Notes: generated from the sequence alone by a model not told the origin. A stretch of DNA of 64,000 nucleotides from Acinetobacter bouvetii (GCF_902753875.1 NZ_CADDTS010000006.1:1-64000), one strand, 5' to 3'; positions 1 through 8,670 are shown, numbered from the stretch's first letter. Translations and numbers: made by a program.

Positions 1-126
1 GTAAAGCTCGTAGTATTCATGGATTTCTAAGTGGAATTTATGCTTCTTTATGTGCATACCAATTAACCCATCGAAATAAGCCAACAATTCAAATTATGAA
101 ATCATTAGCTTAAGCAGGATTCGGGT
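1..126 (+). mobile_element. Right end of an insertion sequence (IS982-like, tentative)
   Basis: The first 126 bases look like the right end of an insertion sequence. An open frame runs in from the left edge and stops at 113. Thirteen bases later comes GGATTCGGGT, which reads ACCCGAATCC from the outside; this is a plausible terminal inverted repeat. After 126 the sequence reads directly into an AbiH-type gene on the other strand, whose last five codons and stop come from this terminus. The left end and target duplication lie outside the window, so the exact border is inferred. IS982 is my best family guess from the short C-terminal peptide and an end starting with ACCC. Confidence 0.6.
3..113 (+). 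CDS. Transposase, C-terminal fragment
   Basis: This is the last 36 codons of a protein truncated by the window edge. It contains KARSIHGFLSGIYASLCAY and ends in IMKSLA. A basic, small-residue segment followed by a hydrophobic helix and a short polar tail is typical of the C-terminus of DDE transposases in which a conserved R/K-S-x-x-GF stretch follows the catalytic Glu. The catalytic residues are not visible here. The match to the IS982 family is from memory and could be wrong. The adjoining inverted-repeat-like terminus supports a transposase identity more than the peptide alone does. Confidence 0.5.
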   Translation, partial: KARSIHGFLSGIYASLCAYQLTHRNKPTIQIMKSLA

Positions 127-1181
127 TTGAACTAAGAATTTCTTGAACCAATTCTGTTGAGTCATCTAAAAATAAATAATCAGTATCATTCAAAAGTTTT
201 TGATGATATTTAAGAAAACCGTAAAAACCATATTTCATAAGACTATGCTTATCTAATTCTGATACACCTAGAACGATATTTATTTCCTCTTTATTTTTAG
301 AAATTTTCCCATGTAAAAAATCAACACCTACTGTCCCATACAAATGTTCAAATGTACTCGTATAATTAAAAGAAAATACTTTATCTATTCCACTCATTTT
401 TAATAATTTCAAATCATTTTTCATATTAGGTGTTTTTTTTTGAAAACAGACTCTCGATCAAAAGCAAATATTCATTAAATAATTGAGAAAAATTATTTAA
501 ATTACTCTGTAAATGATTTTCAACTGCTTCGAATTTAATTTTTTTATACAGTTTATTTTCTTGAATAAATTTTTCTTTTATTTTATATGTGACATCTGAC
601 CATTCATCATTAAAGTTACATTTCCCCCAATTACCGTCATCTAACCATTTATAAAAATCACAATTCAATATACCCAATAAATCCAATACTCTAGATGTAT
701 GCTTGTTAATCAATATACTATTTTTAGCCTCCTCATTATGTGTAATCACAGATGTAAATTGGCTGTTTTTTTTAGCTATATTCTCAACGGCTAAAAAAAA
801 TATTGAAATCTCATAAAGAGCATTTTTAATTTTATTTTCAAAATCAATCCAAGATTTTACCTCCCTAACATGATCTGAAAAGTATTGATACCACACATTT
901 TCTTTTAATTGTTCCTTTAACTTTTTAATTTGATCAACTGAAATTTTTACTTCATCAGTTTTGTATAGTGCTTTTGTATGCTGAAAAAAACTGTTTTGCC
1001 ATTCTGCACCAGATTCTTCATCTTTATACCAATAATCTTTTTCAAAAAGATCATCAAATCCCATATCACCCTTAGCTTCATCCCAGTTATCTATGGCATC
1101 CATTGCCACCATAAAATGATCATACTTCGTCGGCAAATAATGTGACAAATCAAAACCATTTCCGACAATTAAAATATTCAT
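127..1181 (-). pseudogene. AbiH-family abortive-infection protein, frameshifted and truncated by an IS
   Basis: The N-terminus MNILIVGNGFDLSHYLPTKY is the nucleotide-binding-like signature of AbiH-family phage abortive-infection proteins, and the downstream part holds FSFNYTSTFEHLYG and FLHGKI, the family's second conserved block. The two parts lie in different frames. The first frame stops at 426, just after a run of nine A (minus strand, 433-441); with eight A the frames would join as one reading frame. The C-terminus is replaced by insertion-sequence DNA at about 126, giving the foreign tail NPNPA. About 350 codons remain. The start at 1181 was chosen because the GNGFDL motif should be near the N-terminus. 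The frameshift alone might be reversible by slippage, but the truncation is not. Probably inactive. Confidence 0.8.
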
Positions 1182-1201
1182 TGTTCTTATTTCCCCAAAA
1201 C

Positions 1202-1230
1202 AAAAAAGCGCATCCACCGATACGCTTTTT
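1202..1230 (-). terminator. Rho-independent terminator of the lipoprotein gene
   Basis: Read on the minus strand, GCGTATC pairs with GATGCGC around a four-base loop, extended by AAAAA and TTTTT on the flanks. It lies 45 bases after the stop of the lipoprotein gene and just before the abiH start. Confidence 0.6.
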
Positions 1231-1274
1231 ATGAGGCATAGCAGCCTAACTTTCAACCATAAATCAAAGATTTA

Positions 1275-1652
1275 TTAAGGACATTTTGCTGTCTGGAAAG
1301 ACTTGGTATTTTTCCCGCGCATACACTGATATTCCTTCTGAGTGTCAATACGTTTCCATTCCTCATCAACCAGTTTAAAACTATAAATTGTACGAATTGA
1401 ACGAACAGAATCGTCATTTAAACCTGTTTCAGTCACTTTTACCTGAGCGGCAGTCGGTGACTCAGTACGGTTAAAATATTGACGAACCTCAACTGTTGCC
1501 AAGTTCTTGCGTAATTCCGGACGCTCTTTTAAAACCTGCTGCATTGGCGTATCAGATGAACCAAGATTCACTTTAGACGCTAATTTTTGAGTCGTGGCAC
1601 AGCCCGACATCAACCCCAAACAAATTACAGAGGTAGATATTAAACGTAACAT
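1275..1652 (-). CDS. Small putative lipoprotein of unknown function
   Basis: This encodes a 125-residue protein with a type II signal peptide: a short basic start, a hydrophobic stretch and the lipobox LMSGC, so Cys18 should be lipidated. The start at 1652 is set by a strong GGGGGAG ribosome site eight bases upstream; an upstream in-frame start would put about 20 extra residues before the signal peptide. The mature part is polar and has two further cysteines near the C-terminus (YQCMRG and TAKCP) that could form a disulfide. I do not recognise a named domain. It is a single gene, with a terminator after it and an oppositely regulated neighbourhood, and probably sits in the outer membrane facing the periplasm. 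Confidence 0.75.
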   Translation of the reverse strand: MLRLISTSVICLGLMSGCATTQKLASKVNLGSSDTPMQQVLKERPELRKNLATVEVRQYFNRTESPTAAQVKVTETGLNDDSVRSIRTIYSFKLVDEEWKRIDTQKEYQCMRGKNTKSFQTAKCP

Positions 1653-1763
1653 TGGGAAATCTCCCCCATAAAAAAAAGACATCGCATCTATGATGCCATG
1701 CCTTTTTTCCATACTCGATAACAGTTATGTAGTCATCGGTAAAAAGAACTTACAGGTTGAATC

Positions 1764-3173
1764 TTAAAGATCAAACAATTTACCCGGGTTCATAATACCG
1801 TTTGGATCGAATACCTGTTTCAATGCTTTCATATATTCAATTTCTTCAGCAGAACGCGAGTACTCAAGATATGGCTTTTTGGTCATACCAACACCATGTT
1901 CCGCAGAAATCGAACCATCATATTTTTTCACGGTTTCGAACACGTATTTATTCACCACCTGACATTTGGCAAAGAATTCATCTTTACTTAAATCAGCAGG
2001 TTTCAAGATATTTAAGTGCAAGTTACCGTCACCAATATGACCGAACCAGCAGATTTCAAAATCAGGATAATTTTCCGCCACAATTGCATCAATTTCTTTA
2101 ATAAATGCAGGAACGTGAGTAATGAGTACTGAAATGTCATTTTTGTACGGCGTGAACGGCGCGATTGATTCAGAGATATCTTCACGTAAACGCCATAAGC
2201 TGTGTACCTGTTCCAGGCTTTGGCTCATTACACCATCCAGCACCCAGCCCTGTTCCATGCAATGCTCGAAGATTTCCATCGCCGCATCCATGATCGGTTC
2301 AAATGGTGCTTCAAATTCAAGCAATACATAGAAAGGACAAGCCGTTTCAAATGGACGTTGTACGTGACCATTGTCCAGCACTTTCTGCATTGCGAGTTCA
2401 CCAAAGAATTCGAATGCGGTTAAATCAATTTTCTTCTGGAATGCATGCAGTACCGGCATGATTGCATCAAAGTCTGGTACGCCTAGTACCATCACTTGCA
2501 AGTCATGCGGTTGACGCTCAAGCTTGATTTCCGCTTCAGTCACCAGACCTAAAGTGCCTTCACCACCAATGAATAAATGTTGCAGCGCATAACCGGTCGC
2601 ATTCTTGATCATGCCCTTGTTCAGACGCAGGATGTCACCTTTACCTGTGACAACAGTCAGACCCAGCACCCAGTTACGGGTCATGCCGTATTTAATCACT
2701 TTAATACCGCCGGCATTGGTACCAATGTTGCCGCCAATTTGTGAGGAACCTGAAGATGCGAAATCTACCGGGTAGTACATACCCTGTTCTTCCGCGTAGT
2801 TCTGCAACTGTTCAGTCACCACACCCGCCTGTACACGGACCATACGGTCTGCCGGGAAGAATTCCAGAATCTGGTTCATCTTCTCCATGCTCACCACAAT
2901 TTCACCGTTGGCTGCTACAGCACCCGCAGATAAACCGGTACGACCACCTGATGGGGTAATTGCCACACTAAACTGGTTGGCAAGTTTTACAATCTGTTGC
3001 ACTTGTTCGGTGCTAGATGGAAAAACGATGACCGACGGGTTTGGATCGAAATGTTTAGTATGGTCTCGACCCCAGTTTTGCAGGCTATCCGCATCTGTCT
3101 TAATGCGGTTTTCGCCGACAATGGCTGTCAATTGGGTTAATAACTCAGGTGTTAAAGCGACTGGAGCATTCAT
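1764..3173 (-). CDS. FAD-linked D-2-hydroxyacid dehydrogenase, probably D-2-hydroxyglutarate dehydrogenase
   Basis: This is a 469-residue member of the GlcD/D2HGDH/D-lactate dehydrogenase flavoprotein family. The N-terminal FAD-binding PCMH domain shows PSGGRTGLSAGAV and later GGEGTLGLVTEAEI. The C-terminal substrate domain carries the metal and substrate motifs HIGDGNLHLNIL and SAEHGVGM, followed by FDPNGIMNPGKLF. The start at 3173 (MNAPVALTPELL) is preferred over an ATG 18 bases upstream, because family members begin about there. It is divergent from serA. SerA enzymes can reduce 2-oxoglutarate to D-2-hydroxyglutarate, and D2HGDH reoxidises it, as described for Pseudomonas stutzeri. That context favours D2HGDH over D-lactate or glycolate dehydrogenase, but substrate choice is inferred. 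Confidence 0.85.
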   Translation of the reverse strand: MNAPVALTPELLTQLTAIVGENRIKTDADSLQNWGRDHTKHFDPNPSVIVFPSSTEQVQQIVKLANQFSVAITPSGGRTGLSAGAVAANGEIVVSMEKMNQILEFFPADRMVRVQAGVVTEQLQNYAEEQGMYYPVDFASSGSSQIGGNIGTNAGGIKVIKYGMTRNWVLGLTVVTGKGDILRLNKGMIKNATGYALQHLFIGGEGTLGLVTEAEIKLERQPHDLQVMVLGVPDFDAIMPVLHAFQKKIDLTAFEFFGELAMQKVLDNGHVQRPFETACPFYVLLEFEAPFEPIMDAAMEIFEHCMEQGWVLDGVMSQSLEQVHSLWRLREDISESIAPFTPYKNDISVLITHVPAFIKEIDAIVAENYPDFEICWFGHIGDGNLHLNILKPADLSKDEFFAKCQVVNKYVFETVKKYDGSISAEHGVGMTKKPYLEYSRSAEEIEYMKALKQVFDPNGIMNPGKLFDL

Positions 3174-3529
3174 CGTTTGCAGACCTAACAAGAAATATAC
3201 AAGTGGTGGATGGTCTATAGATCATTCATTTGTAAAAGGATTTACAAGAAAATGATGGCTTGGACCGGGCGTGAAGATAAAATCAACAGCATGACTGTGA
3301 CCGATTTCACTGCCCGACATTATAAGGCATTTTCTACTGAAACCCCGCAGAAATAAGCATTTTCACAATCTCGCCTTAAAAATTACAGCTTTAGTTAAAC
3401 CAAAATCTGTCGTCAACGGCATATGTGTGGCAAAAATACCTATCCTCTCTGTCATAAAGGAAATGTATATAGACCCTTCTCGTATGTTATCATATCGCGA
3501 CTAAATTTGGCCTTTGTAGCGGAGCCGTA
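3174..3529. other. Divergent intergenic region between the D2HGDH-like gene and serA
   Basis: These 356 bases hold no convincing gene. They must contain both divergent promoters. Two things are visible: a perfect 7-base inverted repeat at 3230-3247, and an AT-rich stretch ending in a GGAG ribosome site just before the serA ATG. No riboswitch-like fold was recognised. Confidence 0.6.
3230..3247. promoter_or_regulatory. Candidate operator palindrome
   Basis: TTGTAAA and TTTACAA form a perfect inverted repeat with a four-base spacer, 57-74 bases upstream of the dehydrogenase start. The size and symmetry suit a dimeric repressor or activator site. The regulator is unknown and chance occurrence in AT-rich DNA is possible. 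Confidence 0.3.
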
Positions 3530-4762
3530 ATGAGCCAACATCTTTCACTGCCTAAAGATAAAATTCGTTTCTTGTTGTTAGAAGGCGTTCATCAAAACGC
3601 AATCGACACTTTAAATGCTGCTGGATACACCAACATCGACTATCGTAAAACTGCGCTTGAGGGTGAAGCGTTGAAAGAAGCGATCAAAGATGCCCACTTC
3701 ATTGGTATTCGTTCACGTACTCAGTTAACTGACGACGTATTTGAAGCAGCCAACAAGCTGATCGCTGTTGGCTGTTTTTGTATCGGTACCAATCAGGTGA
3801 ACCTCAATGCTGCGATGATTCGTGGTATTCCAGTATTTAACGCACCATATTCAAATACCCGTTCAGTGGCTGAACTGGTACTTGCTGAAGCAATTCTATT
3901 GCTTCGTGGCGTACCTGCTAAATCTGCTTCGACTCACCGCGGTGGCTGGAACAAATCTGCAGTAGGTTCATTTGAAACTCGTGGTAAAACTTTAGGTATC
4001 GTGGGTTACGGTTCAATCGGTTCTCAACTTTCAGTTTTGGCTGAAAGCATGGGTATGCACGTGATTTATTATGATGCAGTGACCAAACTTCCGATGGGTA
4101 ATGCGCGTCAAGTCGGCACTATGGGTGAACTTCTTGCCAATGCAGACGTTGTTTCACTGCACGTTCCAGACGTACCGTCAACCCGTAACTTCTTTGGCAA
4201 AGAACAGTTTGCACAAATGAAAGAAGGTTCTATCTTCATTAATGCTGCACGTGGTACATGTGTCATCATTGAAGATTTGGCTGATGCGATCAAATCAGGT
4301 CACATTGCTGGTGCAGCGGTTGACGTATTCCCTAAAGAACCTAAAGCAAACGGTGAAGAATTCGTTTCTCCACTTCGTGGTCTGGATAACGTGATTTTGA
4401 CACCTCACGTGGGTGGCTCAACCATGGAAGCGCAAGCGAACATCGGTCTTGAAGTTGCAGAGAAATTTGTAGCGTACTCTGATAAAGGTATGACGCTTTC
4501 TGCTGTGAACTTCCCGGAAATCGCATTGCCATTGACTGAAGGTAAACACCGTTTACTGCACATTCACAAAAACATTCCTGGCGTGCTTTCTAAAATCAAC
4601 AACCTGTTTGCTGAACACGGCATCAACATTTCTGGTCAGTCTTTAATGACTAAAGGTGATGTGGGTTATCTGGTCATGGACGTAGATGCAACCGCATCTA
4701 AAGAAGCACTAGATACGCTTCACGAAGTTGAAGGTACGATCCGCGTTCGCGTATTGTTCTAA
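3530..4762 (+). CDS. serA: D-3-phosphoglycerate dehydrogenase SerA
   Basis: This 410-residue enzyme catalyses the first step of serine synthesis, NAD-linked oxidation of 3-phosphoglycerate to 3-phosphohydroxypyruvate, in the cytoplasm. The Rossmann signature GIVGYGSIGSQ is near residue 160. The catalytic Arg is in INAARG, and the Glu and His are in VFPKEP and LTPHVGGST. The last 80 residues form an ACT domain (HIHKNIPGVLSKIN) that in E. coli binds serine for feedback inhibition. The length equals E. coli SerA (410), so it is the short ACT-type form without an intervening domain. A GGAG ribosome site precedes the ATG. It is monocistronic with its own terminator and divergent from a D2HGDH-like gene. 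Confidence 0.97.
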   Translation: MSQHLSLPKDKIRFLLLEGVHQNAIDTLNAAGYTNIDYRKTALEGEALKEAIKDAHFIGIRSRTQLTDDVFEAANKLIAVGCFCIGTNQVNLNAAMIRGIPVFNAPYSNTRSVAELVLAEAILLLRGVPAKSASTHRGGWNKSAVGSFETRGKTLGIVGYGSIGSQLSVLAESMGMHVIYYDAVTKLPMGNARQVGTMGELLANADVVSLHVPDVPSTRNFFGKEQFAQMKEGSIFINAARGTCVIIEDLADAIKSGHIAGAAVDVFPKEPKANGEEFVSPLRGLDNVILTPHVGGSTMEAQANIGLEVAEKFVAYSDKGMTLSAVNFPEIALPLTEGKHRLLHIHKNIPGVLSKINNLFAEHGINISGQSLMTKGDVGYLVMDVDATASKEALDTLHEVEGTIRVRVLF

Positions 4763-4774
4763 TTTAAGATTTTG

Positions 4775-4806
4775 AAAAAACCACAGCATTCGTGCTGTGG
4801 TTTTTT
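4775..4806 (+). terminator. Rho-independent terminator of serA
   Basis: CCACAGC pairs with GCTGTGG around ATTCGT, with A6 before and T6 after, 13 bases after the serA stop. The A run makes it usable in both directions. Confidence 0.9.
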
Positions 4807-4879
4807 ATTTTTTAAGATTTTTAAACTCTGGCATTTTGCCCATCTCCCGCTATTCGAGCAATCGAAACAAATTTAGTTT

Positions 4880-5770
4880 ATGCCAAATTTTAAAATCGTT
4901 CCTGCTGTACAGGCACCGCTGATCCTGCTCATTGCCATGATTAGCATGCAAAGCAGTGGTTCCTTTGCCAAATACCTGTTCGGCCAGTTTCCCATTCTGA
5001 CCGTTTCAGCCATGCGCCTGCTGCTTGGCTCGCTCATTTTGGCACTGATTTTTAAAATCTGGCAGATCAATTTCCGACAGGTTAAATGGTTGTCGATTAT
5101 CGGCTATGGCTTTGCTCTGGCTGGTATGAACATGCTGTTTTACCTGTCGATTGATCGTCTCCCCCTCGGCATTGCCGTATCTTTTGAATTTATTGGCCCC
5201 TTGAGTGTCGCACTTTATCATGCCCGACAAAAATTCGATTTTATTTGGGTTGGACTGGCCATACTTGGTCTGATTTTACTGTTTCCTTTTGATCAAGCCA
5301 CGCAATCACTTGATCCGATCGGTATTTTACTTGCGCTTGGTGCAGGTGCCTGCTGGGCGCTGTATATCGTTGCGGGTCAAAAACCGTCTGGCGTTTCAGG
5401 TAATCACACAGTTTGCTTAGGGATGTTTGTCGGCATGCTCTGTTTAATGCCTATCGCATTGTTGACCGGCATGAGTTCCATGGTCTTTGAACCGCAAAAT
5501 TTAATCATGTTTGCCACTTTAGCTGTTTTAGCCAGTGCGCTACCCTTTACTCTAGAGATGATTGCCTTACGCAATTTGAGCGCACTCAGTTTTGGCACAT
5601 TAATGAGTGTTGAACCCGCAATTGCAGCGTTATCCGGCTTTATCTTTTTAGGGGAACAACTGCTGTGGACACAGTGGTTAGCACTTGCTGTCATTATCAC
5701 GGCTTCGATTGGTTGTACCTATACCACTCAGCAAGCCAAAAACAAAACTGAAGATAAAACCAGGGGATAA
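4880..5770 (+). CDS. RhtA-like amino acid exporter (EamA/DMT superfamily)
   Basis: This is a 296-residue inner-membrane protein with about ten transmembrane helices made of two EamA repeats. It resembles E. coli RhtA, the threonine/homoserine exporter, along its length: the N-terminal QSSGSFAK, then LAGMNMLFYLSI, PLGIAVSFEFIGPL, the second-repeat start LALGAGACWALYI, and FGTLMSVEPAIAALSGF. It probably exports small neutral amino acids or homoserine, coupled to the proton gradient. It lies just after serA, though the serA terminator separates them. A paralogue sits 2 kb downstream on the same strand. The ATG lacks a strong ribosome site, so the start rests on length and paralogue agreement. 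Confidence 0.85.
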   Translation: MPNFKIVPAVQAPLILLIAMISMQSSGSFAKYLFGQFPILTVSAMRLLLGSLILALIFKIWQINFRQVKWLSIIGYGFALAGMNMLFYLSIDRLPLGIAVSFEFIGPLSVALYHARQKFDFIWVGLAILGLILLFPFDQATQSLDPIGILLALGAGACWALYIVAGQKPSGVSGNHTVCLGMFVGMLCLMPIALLTGMSSMVFEPQNLIMFATLAVLASALPFTLEMIALRNLSALSFGTLMSVEPAIAALSGFIFLGEQLLWTQWLALAVIITASIGCTYTTQQAKNKTEDKTRG

Positions 5771-5797
5771 AAAAAACCGTGCAGTTGCACGGTTTTT
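5770..5797. terminator. Bidirectional terminator between convergent genes
   Basis: ACCGTGCA and TGCACGGT form a perfect stem with a two-base loop, flanked by runs of A and T. It sits between the ends of the exporter (plus) and the large lipoprotein (minus) and can serve both. Confidence 0.85.
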
Positions 5798-5825
5798 GAA
5801 TGCTTAGATTCTTAAATGAATCGCA

Positions 5826-7622
5826 TTAAGTTGGCACCCAGCACATTGGGATGCTGTCCTTCGGAGGATTATTCGAATCTAATTCAACATTATTCATTGT
5901 GGCATCACACCACTCAACTTGATCAAAATCAAATTGAATTTGATTATCTTCATAAATAGATTCAGAGCTCCAATAATCTAATTTTTGCAAATTACCCTTT
6001 TCAAGCACACCATCCGCACTGACCCATGCCCAATCTACTTGTGATTGTGGTGGTATTGGCAAATAAACGCTAATCCGCTGATTTAACGGCAAACGATATT
6101 GCTTATAGAAACTCGGCTGCTCTACATTGCTTCCCGCACTATAACTATAATAGTTGCCTGTTAAATTCACCGTGCAATATGACGGTACCGCTTCAGATGA
6201 ATTACAGCGCAGGCTGACTTTATACTGATCAAACAGTTTTGTTGTCTCCCTCAAGGTAATGGTAACAGGACCTTTTAAAGCTGAAGTCACAGAGCCAGTT
6301 GCCTGATACACAGCCGCACCTTGTTCATAACGTGCACTTGCTGCAGTCCAGGTCAAATTGGTGGCATTCTTCAGTCCAGAAATAATTCGACCACCTTCAG
6401 CTGGGACAGTAAAGGCTATACCATTGAAATCGCCAGAGCATGCTACCGCTTTTTTCTCTGCTGTTACACATTTGACAAAGTTATCTGTAGTTGGTGTACC
6501 CAAATCAATAATGACTGTGCCCGTTGTGCCAGAAGTCTTTTCACCAATCAAGGTACCGGATTCATCTTTTGCAGTCCAAAGGATTGAACCGTCTGATGGC
6601 ATATTGATGACTGTTGAACCTTCTGAAGGAATGGAATTCACTTTGGTAAATGATGAACCATCGTCCAATTTTACTTGAGCAGTGACATGACATGGAACCG
6701 TAACTGTTGCTGACTTACATTGCACAAATACTTTGCCACCATTATCAAATTTAAAGTCCCAATTCCAGGTAGAAAAATGCGAGACCGTTGCATGAACTGC
6801 CAGACCAGTACTGGAAGTCTGTGATGCAATCACTTGCCCTTCACCCTCTTCTACCCATAGGCCTTTTGCTTCATCAAAATGCCACATTGGAATTTTTGAC
6901 CCAATAGCCAAAGCTTGATTATTGATACTGGTTAACGGCAAATCCATCTGAATATCAGCAGTTTGACCTTTTGCAAGTTGTAGATGATCTCCAGCTGCAT
7001 TTTTAAAAGTGGCCGTAATCATCCCTGCACTAATTAAATTCGTTCTATTGCCTTGTGCATCAATCGCCTCACCATTGGCTGGCATGGCATTTAAATCGGC
7101 TGACTGAATGTCCCACGGGCTAAATTCAACTGTTACTGGCCCGGTAGCAGGTTGACCATTCGGCAGCACAAAAGCATTTGCCGGAATGGTGATTTGAGCA
7201 TGGCTATAATCAGACTCAATGATTTGTGCATCTTCAATATTTGATACAGCAACACTTTGTTTAATACTCAGTAAATTCGCTGTGATATGTGCCAAATCCT
7301 TTACATTTACCAATACCGACTGATTAATAAATCCTGCACGGCTTAATCGAACAACAACTGAATTGGTCGATTGTGGAAGATTAACTTTGAATGCAGCCAA
7401 ACCATTTACATCTGTTTTAAAAGTTTGCCCTGCAATCGTAATTTCGACATCACTTAAAGCAGTACCTTGTGCAGATTGAATTAAAGCAGAAACAGATTTT
7501 TCAACAGTTACTTCACCTTTTACCGGTTCAGAACTGGAATCGCTATTCGAACCACAGCCTGTTAACGCCACCCCAAGCATACAAGCAAAAGCCATATACT
7601 TTAATTTTGTTGTCAGTATCAT
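5826..7622 (-). CDS. Large Cys-rich surface lipoprotein with carboxypeptidase-regulatory-like N-terminal domain
   Basis: This 598-residue protein has a signal peptide ending in the lipobox ALTGC, then a Ser-rich linker. Residues about 30-110 resemble a carboxypeptidase-regulatory-like beta-sandwich (IQSAQGTALSDVEITIAG, later DVNGLAAFKV). The next block (IPANAFVLPNGQPATGPV) is of a type seen in bacterial surface proteins. The C-terminal half has three or four repeated beta-rich modules, each with a Cys pair: VQCKSATVTVPC, VKCVTAEKKAVAC, LRCNSSEAVPSYC, and a final pair at WCDAT and MCWVPT. The start at 7622 follows a GGAA ribosome site and gives the correct signal peptide. It is a single gene between two RhtA paralogues. 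Function is unknown; adhesion or cell-surface scaffolding is a guess. Confidence 0.75.
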   Translation of the reverse strand: MILTTKLKYMAFACMLGVALTGCGSNSDSSSEPVKGEVTVEKSVSALIQSAQGTALSDVEITIAGQTFKTDVNGLAAFKVNLPQSTNSVVVRLSRAGFINQSVLVNVKDLAHITANLLSIKQSVAVSNIEDAQIIESDYSHAQITIPANAFVLPNGQPATGPVTVEFSPWDIQSADLNAMPANGEAIDAQGNRTNLISAGMITATFKNAAGDHLQLAKGQTADIQMDLPLTSINNQALAIGSKIPMWHFDEAKGLWVEEGEGQVIASQTSSTGLAVHATVSHFSTWNWDFKFDNGGKVFVQCKSATVTVPCHVTAQVKLDDGSSFTKVNSIPSEGSTVINMPSDGSILWTAKDESGTLIGEKTSGTTGTVIIDLGTPTTDNFVKCVTAEKKAVACSGDFNGIAFTVPAEGGRIISGLKNATNLTWTAASARYEQGAAVYQATGSVTSALKGPVTITLRETTKLFDQYKVSLRCNSSEAVPSYCTVNLTGNYYSYSAGSNVEQPSFYKQYRLPLNQRISVYLPIPPQSQVDWAWVSADGVLEKGNLQKLDYWSSESIYEDNQIQFDFDQVEWCDATMNNVELDSNNPPKDSIPMCWVPT

Positions 7623-7809
7623 TGTTATTTTTCCATTAATTTTCAAATAATAAAAAAGCTGTTTATTATTATCTTTTTGATTACTAAGCACAATTTATCT
7701 GTATTATTCACATGATTAATAATTTTTTAAATACTCATAACTCCTTTATCAGGCACTAGAATTGCTATAATCGGCGCACTTTAAATCTTTACACCAGATT
7801 GTGTGCTAC

Positions 7810-8670
7810 ATGCCAAATTCACAATTTCTTGCTGTAGTGTTCATGGTGTTATCCATGATCTCCTATCAAATCAGCGCCTCATTTGCCAAACAGCTGTTCG
7901 AAGTACTTGATCCACTCACTGTAACGATTTTAAGACTGTCCTTTGCTTCAATCATCATTTGCGTAATGTTCCGTTCATGGCAAATACTCAAACGTCTTTC
8001 CTTTTTAAAATGGCGAGATTTACTTTGCTATAGCGCAGCACTATGTTTAATGAATGTGCTTTTTTATATGTCTTTGGGCAAGCTTCCACAAGGCATTGCC
8101 GTTGGACTCGAATTCATTGGCCCACTTGGGTTGGCACTACTTTCGATTAAAAATCGCAGTGACTACATTTGGGTCTTCTTGGCCATTTTAGGAATTGCAT
8201 TGATGGTGCCATGGGGACAAACGCAAGGCGATAACTTCTCGCTGCTTGGTGCAGCATGTGCTTTAGCGGCGGGACTGTGCTGGGCTTTTTATATTTATTT
8301 TGGACAAAAAGTGGTACATCAGCATATTGGCATGCATGCTTTAACCATTGCCATCAGTTTATCGGCATTGACACTATTACCGATCGGACTCTATCACGAT
8401 GCACCGGCCTTAATGGAAACCCAGTACTGGCCCAAAGCCCTGTTAATTGCCATTCTTGCCACCGCCATTCCCTATGCACTGGATTTAAAAGCCTTAAAGA
8501 TTCTAAGCAAACTCAGTTATGGCACCTTGTCTAGCTTGTCCCCTGCACTAGCCGCTATTACAGGGATGTTGTTATTGGGTGAAAGCATTGGCATGTGGCA
8601 ATGGCTGGCACTGGTCTGCATTATGTCAGCTTCAGTCGGTGTCACCTTGCGTTCTTCAGCGAAAAATTGA
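7810..8670 (+). CDS. Second RhtA-like amino acid exporter (EamA/DMT superfamily)
   Basis: This encodes 286 residues with about ten transmembrane helices in two EamA repeats, clearly a paralogue of the exporter at 4880-5770. Shared blocks include SASFAKQLF, CLMNVLFYMSL, PQGIAVGLEFIGPLG, AAGLCWAFYIYFGQK and LSYGTLSSLSPALAAITG. A GTG nine bases upstream is possible, but the ATG at 7810 aligns with the paralogue's MPN start. Likely role: efflux of threonine, homoserine or related amino acids. The large lipoprotein gene lies between the two copies on the opposite strand, so this is not a simple recent tandem duplication. The two substrates may differ. Confidence 0.83.
   Translation: MPNSQFLAVVFMVLSMISYQISASFAKQLFEVLDPLTVTILRLSFASIIICVMFRSWQILKRLSFLKWRDLLCYSAALCLMNVLFYMSLGKLPQGIAVGLEFIGPLGLALLSIKNRSDYIWVFLAILGIALMVPWGQTQGDNFSLLGAACALAAGLCWAFYIYFGQKVVHQHIGMHALTIAISLSALTLLPIGLYHDAPALMETQYWPKALLIAILATAIPYALDLKALKILSKLSYGTLSSLSPALAAITGMLLLGESIGMWQWLALVCIMSASVGVTLRSSAKN

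Noticed and set aside
433..441. Run of nine A in abiH as an active phase-variation switch
   Set aside because: The gene is also cut at its C-terminus by an IS, so switching the frame would not restore a complete protein.
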